This document shows, in pieces, positions 58,313-64,000 of a stretch of DNA of 64,000 nt. The notes beneath the pieces were generated by a model. It was not told the origin of the DNA. It searched no databases and worked only from the letters and a program-made list of their open reading frames with translations. Both the position numbers and the translations under genes were made by a program. Numbering within the stretch: the first letter of the stretch is position 1; each line of letters opens with the position of its first letter. This DNA is from Constrictibacter sp. MBR-5 (lineage in GTDB: Bacteria; Pseudomonadota; Alphaproteobacteria; JAJUGE01), in assembly GCF_040549485.1 (NCBI RefSeq), contig NZ_JBEPTK010000005.1, forward strand, positions 186,001-250,000. The letters are read 5' to 3'.

Positions 58313-59485
58313 GTGGCCCAGGGCAACTATCTCTTCACGAGCGAATCCGTATCCGAAGGACATCCGGACAAGATCTGCGATGCCGTTTCCGATGCGATCG
58401 TCGACGCCTATCTGCACGAAGACCCCATGTCGCGTTGCGGTGTCGAGACGCTCGTGACGACGAACCTGATCGTGGTCGCGGGTGAGACCCGGAGCGCCGG
58501 GAACGTTTCCCACGAGCGCATCGAGGAAATCGCCCGCCGGACGGTCCGCGAAATCGGATACGACCAGGACAACTTCCACTGGGAGAAGTCCAAGGTCATG
58601 GTCTACGTTCACAGCCAGTCCGCCGACATCGCCGTCGGCGTCGATTCGGCCGGCAACGAGAAGGACGAGGGCGCCGGCGACCAGGGCCTGATGTTCGGGT
58701 ATGCGTGCCGCGAGACGCCGCTTCTGATGCCTGCGCCGATCTATTATGCGCACGAGATCCTGAAGTCGCTCTCCAAGGCGCGTCATGCCGGTGAGGTGCC
58801 GGATCTCGGCCCCGACATGAAGAGCCAGGTCACCCTCGAATACCGCAACGGTCAACCGGTGCGGGCGACTTCGGTGGTTGTGTCGGCGCAGCATTCCGAA
58901 GGGGTCGATCAGGCCACCGTCCGCAAGCTCATCCGTCCGCACGTCGAGAACGTGCTGCCGTCCGGCTGGATGTGCTCCGAGGACGAATTCTACACCAATC
59001 CGACCGGCCGGTTCGTCATCGGCGGCCCGGACGGCGATGCCGGCTTGACCGGCCGCAAGATCATCGTCGACACCTATGGCGGCGCGGCGCCGCACGGCGG
59101 CGGCGCCTTCTCCGGCAAGGACCCGTCCAAGGTCGACCGTTCGGCGGCCTACGCCTGCCGCTATCTGGCGAAGAACATCGTCGCGGCGGATCTGGCGGAT
59201 AAGTGCACCATCCAGGTCGCCTACGCGATCGGCATCTCCAAGCCGCTGTCGGTGTATGTCGACACGCACGGCACCGGTAAGGCCGACGAGGCCGCGATCG
59301 CTTCTGCAGCCCGCAAGGCGATGGACCTGTCGCCGCGCGGTATCCGTACCCACCTGCAGCTGAACCGCCCGATTTATGCGCGGACGGCGGCTTACGGTCA
59401 CTTCGGTCGGAACCCCGATGCGGACGGTGGCTTCTCCTGGGAGAAGACCGATCTGGTGGACGAGCTGAAGGGCGCGATGCGCTGA
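58313..59485 (+). CDS. metK: S-adenosylmethionine synthetase
   Basis: The 390-residue enzyme converts methionine and ATP to SAM. It carries [27 protein letters not shown] (ATP site), [54 protein letters not shown] (P-loop-like) and GHFGRN near the end; all are family signatures. Start GTG 58313 after AAGGAG. A terminator hairpin follows the stop. The long structured leader suggests RNA-level control. Confidence 0.97.
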   Translation: MAQGNYLFTSESVSEGHPDKICDAVSDAIVDAYLHEDPMSRCGVETLVTTNLIVVAGETRSAGNVSHERIEEIARRTVREIGYDQDNFHWEKSKVMVYVHSQSADIAVGVDSAGNEKDEGAGDQGLMFGYACRETPLLMPAPIYYAHEILKSLSKARHAGEVPDLGPDMKSQVTLEYRNGQPVRATSVVVSAQHSEGVDQATVRKLIRPHVENVLPSGWMCSEDEFYTNPTGRFVIGGPDGDAGLTGRKIIVDTYGGAAPHGGGAFSGKDPSKVDRSAAYACRYLAKNIVAADLADKCTIQVAYAIGISKPLSVYVDTHGTGKADEAAIASAARKAMDLSPRGIRTHLQLNRPIYARTAAYGHFGRNPDADGGFSWEKTDLVDELKGAMR

Positions 59486-59510
59486 TCCGTTCGTCCTGGG
59501 ACGAAGCTGC

Positions 59511-59536
59511 GGGGGCCGGTCGTTCGACTGGCCCCC
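59511..59536 (+). terminator. Terminator after metK
   Basis: GGGGGCCGGT (59511-59520) and ACTGGCCCCC (59527-59536) form a 10-bp stem with one G-T and a 6-base loop CGTTCG, 25 bases after the stop. The following bases (GTTGCGTC) are not a T-run. Confidence 0.55.
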
Positions 59537-59618
59537 GTTGCGTCTGACGATGGATTCCGCGGCGTCATCCTTTCTATTGGCCCGCGGCTGGCAATGCTGT
59601 AGACACCCCCATTCGGTT

Positions 59619-59639
59619 GGCGCCGGAGATTCCGGCGCC
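59619..59639 (+). promoter_or_regulatory. Hairpin in front of tRNA-Leu
   Basis: GGCGCCGGA (59619-59627) and TCCGGCGCC (59631-59639) form a perfect 9-bp stem with loop GAT. It lies 23 bases before the mature tRNA 5' end, probably in the transcript leader. Confidence 0.3.
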
Positions 59640-59662
59640 GGCTCTCGGTCGGGTCGGGCCGT

Positions 59663-59747
59663 GCGGGCGTGGCGGAACTGGTAGACGCGCCAGACTTAGG
59701 ATCTGGTGGCCTTGGTCGTGGGGGTTCAAGTCCCTCCGCCCGCACCA
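59663..59747 (+). tRNA. tRNA-Leu (anticodon UAG)
   Basis: The 85-base gene has the long variable arm of class II tRNAs. Acceptor GCGGGCG pairs with CGCCCGC, discriminator A and CCA follow. The anticodon stem CCAGA/TCTGG holds loop CTTAGGA (anticodon TAG). The tig start lies 64 bases downstream, so tRNA and tig may share a transcript. Confidence 0.95.
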
Positions 59748-59811
59748 ATCTGCCGCCCGATGGCGACGATCCGTCCCGCAGGACAAACGCAGAAACCCGG
59801 ACGAAGCCCCC

Positions 59812-61149
59812 ATGCAGGTAACCGAGACCAACGCCGAAGGCCTGAAGCGCGAGTTCGCGATCATGGTCCCCGCTGCCGACATCCAGGCCCAGGTGACGGC
59901 CAAGCTGGAAGAGATCGCCCGCACCATCCGGCTGCCGGGCTTCCGCCCGGGCAAGGCGCCGATCGGCGTGCTGCGGCAGCGTTATGCGAAATCGATCACC
60001 GGCGAGGTGCTCGAGGCGCAGGTGAACGAGAGCAGCCAGAAGGCGATGGACGATCGCGGGCTGCGTCCGGCGGTTCCGCCGAAGGTCGAGGACCTCAAGT
60101 TCGAGGAGGGCGCCGATCTCGAGTTCAAGCTCGCCGTCGAGGTGATGCCCGAGATCGCGCCCATGGATTTCTCGTCGATCGAACTGGAACGGCCGACGGC
60201 CGAGGTGGAGGAGAAGTCGATCGACGAAGCCGTCGAGCGTCTGGCCTCGAACCTGCGGAAGACGCGGCCGCTCGCCGAGCCGCGGCCGGCGCAGTCCGGT
60301 GACATTGCCGTGATCGATTTCGTCGGCAAGCTCGACGGCGAGGCGTTCGCGGGTGGTTCGGCCGAGGGATACGAACTCGAGCTGGGCGCCGGCAACTTCG
60401 TCCCCGGTTTCGAGGATCAGGTGATCGGCGCCGAGGTCGGCGAGAAGCGCGAAGTGCGGATCACGATGCCGGCCGATTACGGTGCGGAGCACCTGGCGGG
60501 CAAGGAGGTCGTGTTCGACGTCGAGGTCAAGGAACTGAAGGAGCGGGAGCCCGTCACCGTCGACGAGGAAACCGCGAAGAATTTCGGCTTTGAGACGCTG
60601 GCCGAGCTTCGCGAGGCGGTGAAGGGGCGCATCGAGAGCGAGTATGGAGCGCTGTCGCGCGCCCGCGTGAAGCGCGTCCTCTTCGACAAGCTCGATGAAG
60701 CGCACAAGTTCGACGTTCCGGAAAGTCTCGTCTCGCAGGAGTTCGAGGCGATCTGGACCGAACTCAAGCAGCAGCTCGACGGGCCGAACGGCGAACAGAT
60801 CCGGGAGGGTAAGAGCGACGAGGATCTGGAGGCTGAGTACCGCCGCGTCGCCGATCGCCGCGTGCGTCTCGGGCTCCTCCTTGCAGAAGTGGGCCGGCTG
60901 AACAATATCTCGGTCTCGCAGGACGATCTCGGCCGTGCGTTGCGTGCCGAGGCGTCCCGGTACCCCGGGCAAGAGGAGAGGGTACTCGACTTCTACCGTC
61001 AGACTCCCGGAGCGATGGCGCGGCTTCAGGCGCCGATCCTGGAAGAGAAGGTGGTCGACTATATTCTTGAGCTCGCCCAGGTGACCAACAAGACGGTCAC
61101 TCCGGAAGAGCTCGTCAAGGAGGCTGAGGACGAAGACAGCGGGACCTGA
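59812..61149 (+). CDS. tig: Trigger factor (ribosome-associated chaperone and prolyl isomerase)
   Basis: The 445-residue protein has the ribosome-binding domain with [20 protein letters not shown] (the G-F-R-x-G-x-x-P signature), the FKBP-type PPIase domain from about residue 160 ([20 protein letters not shown]) and a helical C-terminal chaperone domain. It ends EDEDSGT. clpP and clpX follow, the usual order. The ribosome binding site is weak. The next gene starts 40 bases later. Confidence 0.97.
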   Translation: MQVTETNAEGLKREFAIMVPAADIQAQVTAKLEEIARTIRLPGFRPGKAPIGVLRQRYAKSITGEVLEAQVNESSQKAMDDRGLRPAVPPKVEDLKFEEGADLEFKLAVEVMPEIAPMDFSSIELERPTAEVEEKSIDEAVERLASNLRKTRPLAEPRPAQSGDIAVIDFVGKLDGEAFAGGSAEGYELELGAGNFVPGFEDQVIGAEVGEKREVRITMPADYGAEHLAGKEVVFDVEVKELKEREPVTVDEETAKNFGFETLAELREAVKGRIESEYGALSRARVKRVLFDKLDEAHKFDVPESLVSQEFEAIWTELKQQLDGPNGEQIREGKSDEDLEAEYRRVADRRVRLGLLLAEVGRLNNISVSQDDLGRALRAEASRYPGQEERVLDFYRQTPGAMARLQAPILEEKVVDYILELAQVTNKTVTPEELVKEAEDEDSGT

Positions 61150-61189
61150 CCCCGGCCTCCTACCGACCATTGCACCCGCCGAGCTGAAC

Positions 61190-61831
61190 ATGCGCGATAG
61201 AGATCCGATCGACGTCTATTCGAACATGCTCGTGCCGATGGTCGTGGAGACGACCAACCGCGGCGAGCGCGCCTACGACATCTACTCGCGCCTGCTAAAG
61301 GAGCGGATCATCTTCCTGACGGGGCCGGTCCACGACGGTGCGGCCGCCCTCATCTGCGCGCAGTTGCTCTTTCTCGAAGCCGAGCATCCGACGAAGGACA
61401 TCTCCTTCTACATCAACTCCCCCGGTGGAGTGGTGACGTCGGGGCTCGCGATCTACGACACCATGCAGTACATCCGCTGCCCCGTGTCGACCGTCTGCAT
61501 CGGTCAGGCGGCGTCGATGGGGTCGCTTCTCCTCACGTCCGGTGAAAAGGGCAAGCGCTATGCCCTGCCGAACGCGCGGATCATGGTGCACCAGCCCTCT
61601 GGCGGCTTTCAGGGCCAAGCCAGCGACATCGAGATTCACGCTCGTGAAATTCTCTCGATTCGTCGCCGGCTGAACGAAATCTACGTGCATCACACCGGAC
61701 AGCCGATCGAGGCGATCGAGGAAGCACTCGAACGTGACCGCTTCCTGACCCCGGAAGATGCGCGGGAATTCGGCCTCATCGACGAGGTCGTAAAGCAGCG
61801 ACCCCCTGCCGAACCCGAAGCAAAACGCTGA
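61190..61831 (+). CDS. clpP: ATP-dependent Clp protease proteolytic subunit
   Basis: The 213-residue serine peptidase has its nucleophile in [11 protein letters not shown], the catalytic His in [10 protein letters not shown] and the acid in the DRF...[15 protein letters not shown] region. The N-terminal part ([41 protein letters not shown]) matches ClpP of alphaproteobacteria. GAGCTGAAC precedes the ATG. clpX is separated by 162 bases with its own candidate promoter. Confidence 0.97.
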   Translation: MRDRDPIDVYSNMLVPMVVETTNRGERAYDIYSRLLKERIIFLTGPVHDGAAALICAQLLFLEAEHPTKDISFYINSPGGVVTSGLAIYDTMQYIRCPVSTVCIGQAASMGSLLLTSGEKGKRYALPNARIMVHQPSGGFQGQASDIEIHAREILSIRRRLNEIYVHHTGQPIEAIEEALERDRFLTPEDAREFGLIDEVVKQRPPAEPEAKR

Positions 61832-61927
61832 TCTCGGCAGAAATTAACCCCCTGTTGAGCGGAGGCCGCTCAAATCAGGTGCTGAAGCGCCGGCGGACGG
61901 CCAGGCGGTGATGTGGCGCATTAGGCG

Positions 61928-61957
61928 TTGTGCGGCCGTCGGCCGTCTGGCTAACAT
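61928..61957 (+). promoter_or_regulatory. Candidate clpX promoter
   Basis: TTGTGC (61928-61933) and TAACAT (61952-61957) are separated by 18 bases; the -10 box matches four of six consensus bases. The predicted leader is about 30 bases. Confidence 0.3.
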
Positions 61958-61993
61958 GCTTCGGCTACAGTTCCGTTTCGTGATGGACCAGCG

Positions 61994-63259
<1,266 letters not shown>

Positions 63260-63265
63260 ACGCGC

Positions 63266-63293
63266 CTTGAAGCGCACTCGTCGCCGGCCATTT
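63266..63293 (+). promoter_or_regulatory. Sigma-32 (RpoH) type promoter of lon
   Basis: CTTGAA (63266-63271) is followed after 14 bases by GGCCATTT (63286-63293). This matches the sigma-32 consensus CTTGAA / CCCCATNT with only two changes in the -10 block, and uses the same 14-base spacing and CATTTAG end as I recall for the E. coli dnaK P1 promoter. Transcription would start near 63300, about 66 bases before the lon ATG. Confidence 0.6.
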
Positions 63294-63303
63294 AGTTAAA
63301 GAG

Positions 63304-63341
63304 GCACCCGCCGCTCCGGACCGTTTCGGTTCGGCGGGTGC
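63304..63341 (+). promoter_or_regulatory. Stable hairpin in the lon leader
   Basis: GCACCCGCCG (63304-63313) and CGGCGGGTGC (63332-63341) form a perfect 10-bp stem around an 18-base loop that holds a smaller ACCG/CGGT hairpin. It begins about 4 bases after the predicted lon start point and ends 24 bases before the ATG. It may end read-through from clpX or stabilise the lon message. Confidence 0.4.
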
Positions 63342-63365
63342 GGCTCCCCAACGCAAAGTGGTGCG

Positions 63366-64000
63366 ATGCAGCAAAAGCCGAGCGGCAACACTTATCCGGT
63401 CCTGCCCCTGCGCGACATCGTGGTGTTTCCCCACATGATCGTGCCGCTCTTCGTCGGGCGCGAGAAATCCGTTCGCGCCCTCGAAGAGGTGATGAAGGAC
63501 GATAAGCAGATCCTCCTGCTCACCCAGAAGAACGCGACACAGGACGACCCTGCCGCGGCAGATCTCTACGAAGTCGGCACGATCGGCACGGTGCTTCAGC
63601 TGCTGAAGTTGCCCGACGGCACCGTGAAGGTGCTGGTCGAAGGCGTGCAGCGCGCGCGCGTCGGCGCTTTCACCGGCCATGAGAACTTCTTCGAAGTCGA
63701 GGCCGATATCCTCGAGGAAGAGCCTGCCGGCGATCCCAGCGAGGAAGAGGCGCTGGTGCGCACGGTCGTTGCGCAGTTCGAGCAGTATGTGAAGCTCAAC
63801 AAGAAGATCCCGCCCGAAGTGCTCGTGTCGATCAACCAGATCGACGAGGCGGCGAAGCTCGGTGATACCGTCGCTGCCCATCTGACGCTGAAAATCCCCG
63901 AGAAGCAGGAGCTTCTCGAGATCGCCGGCGTGAAGCAGCGGCTCGAGCGGGTCTACGCCTACATGGAAGGCGAGATCGACGTTCTCGAGGTGGAGAAGCG
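63366..64000 (+). CDS. lon: ATP-dependent protease Lon (N-terminal part; continues outside the window)
   Basis: About 211 residues are visible before the window ends. They are the Lon substrate-binding (LON/PUA-like) domain: YPVLPLRDIVVFPHMIVPLFVGREKSVRALEEVM, then ILLLTQKNATQDDP, VGTIGTVLQLLKLPDGTVKVLVEGVQRARV, and the start of the helical region (KQELLEIAGVKQRLERVYAYMEGEIDVLEVEK). AAA+ and Ser-Lys protease domains lie beyond. The ribosome binding site is weak (AAAGTGG). A heat-shock type promoter precedes it. Confidence 0.97.
   Translation, partial: MQQKPSGNTYPVLPLRDIVVFPHMIVPLFVGREKSVRALEEVMKDDKQILLLTQKNATQDDPAAADLYEVGTIGTVLQLLKLPDGTVKVLVEGVQRARVGAFTGHENFFEVEADILEEEPAGDPSEEEALVRTVVAQFEQYVKLNKKIPPEVLVSINQIDEAAKLGDTVAAHLTLKIPEKQELLEIAGVKQRLERVYAYMEGEIDVLEVEK

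Noticed and set aside
61844-61858. TTAA-N7-TTGA, a CtrA-like site between clpP and clpX
   Set aside because: A single one-mismatch site is expected about once in a window of this size. No second site supports it.

Overview
The window is a GC-rich chromosomal segment of an alphaproteobacterium. The evidence is a full-length CtrA with Asp51 and a C-terminal alanine tail, a MucR/Ros regulator, ornithine-lipid genes olsB-olsA, an intracellular PHA depolymerase, and the gene orders tsaB-rimI, miaB-phoH-ybeY-corC-lnt and tig-clpP-clpX-lon. A Rhodospirillales-like lineage is my best guess; the sequence does not prove it. I see no rRNA, transposase, prophage or CRISPR array. Two tRNA genes are present (Pro-GGG and Leu-UAG).

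Region 1 (1-25535) is mostly catabolic and accessory. It holds the end of a Gfo/Idh/MocA oxidoreductase, an M20 peptidase, an orphan TAXI binding protein, tRNA-Pro, and nhaA behind a structured leader. Then come an LLM monooxygenase, acyl-CoA dehydrogenase, enoyl-CoA hydratase, pirin, a class III CoA-transferase, phaZ and a GST. A ThDP enzyme, a MurG-like glycosyltransferase and a membrane diguanylate cyclase follow. After them are an FAH hydrolase, a second acyl-CoA dehydrogenase, a 3-hydroxyisobutyrate dehydrogenase homologue, a class II photolyase, an L,D-transpeptidase, a DUF4112 protein and topoisomerase IB.

Region 2 (25532-35265) is a transglutaminase / circularly permuted ATP-grasp / alpha-E / DUF2126 group, probably acting on peptides. 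It is split by a five-gene operon on the other strand: EF-hand protein, secreted protein, ECF sigma factor, anti-sigma-like membrane protein and CnrX-like periplasmic metal sensor.

Region 3 (35289-43596) looks like one minus-strand operon: a Tat-exported SBP_bac_5 protein, two permeases, a fused double ATPase, an allophanate-hydrolase-like amidase and an F420-type LLM oxidoreductase. A tandem repeat lies just before its first gene and a strong hairpin follows its last.

Region 4 (43860-64000) is core. ctrA and fliI-fliJ diverge from an intergenic region with three near-consensus CtrA boxes. Then follow nfu, a nitroreductase, tsaB-rimI, tusA, mucR, olsB-olsA, miaB-phoH-ybeY-corC-lnt, an XRE regulator, metK with a long structured leader, tRNA-Leu, tig, clpP, clpX and the start of lon. 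The lon promoter is a close match to a sigma-32 promoter.

The items most worth following up are the ECF/metal-sensor/EF-hand operon inside the peptide-modification locus, the ABC-amidase-F420 operon, and the structured leaders of nhaA and metK.
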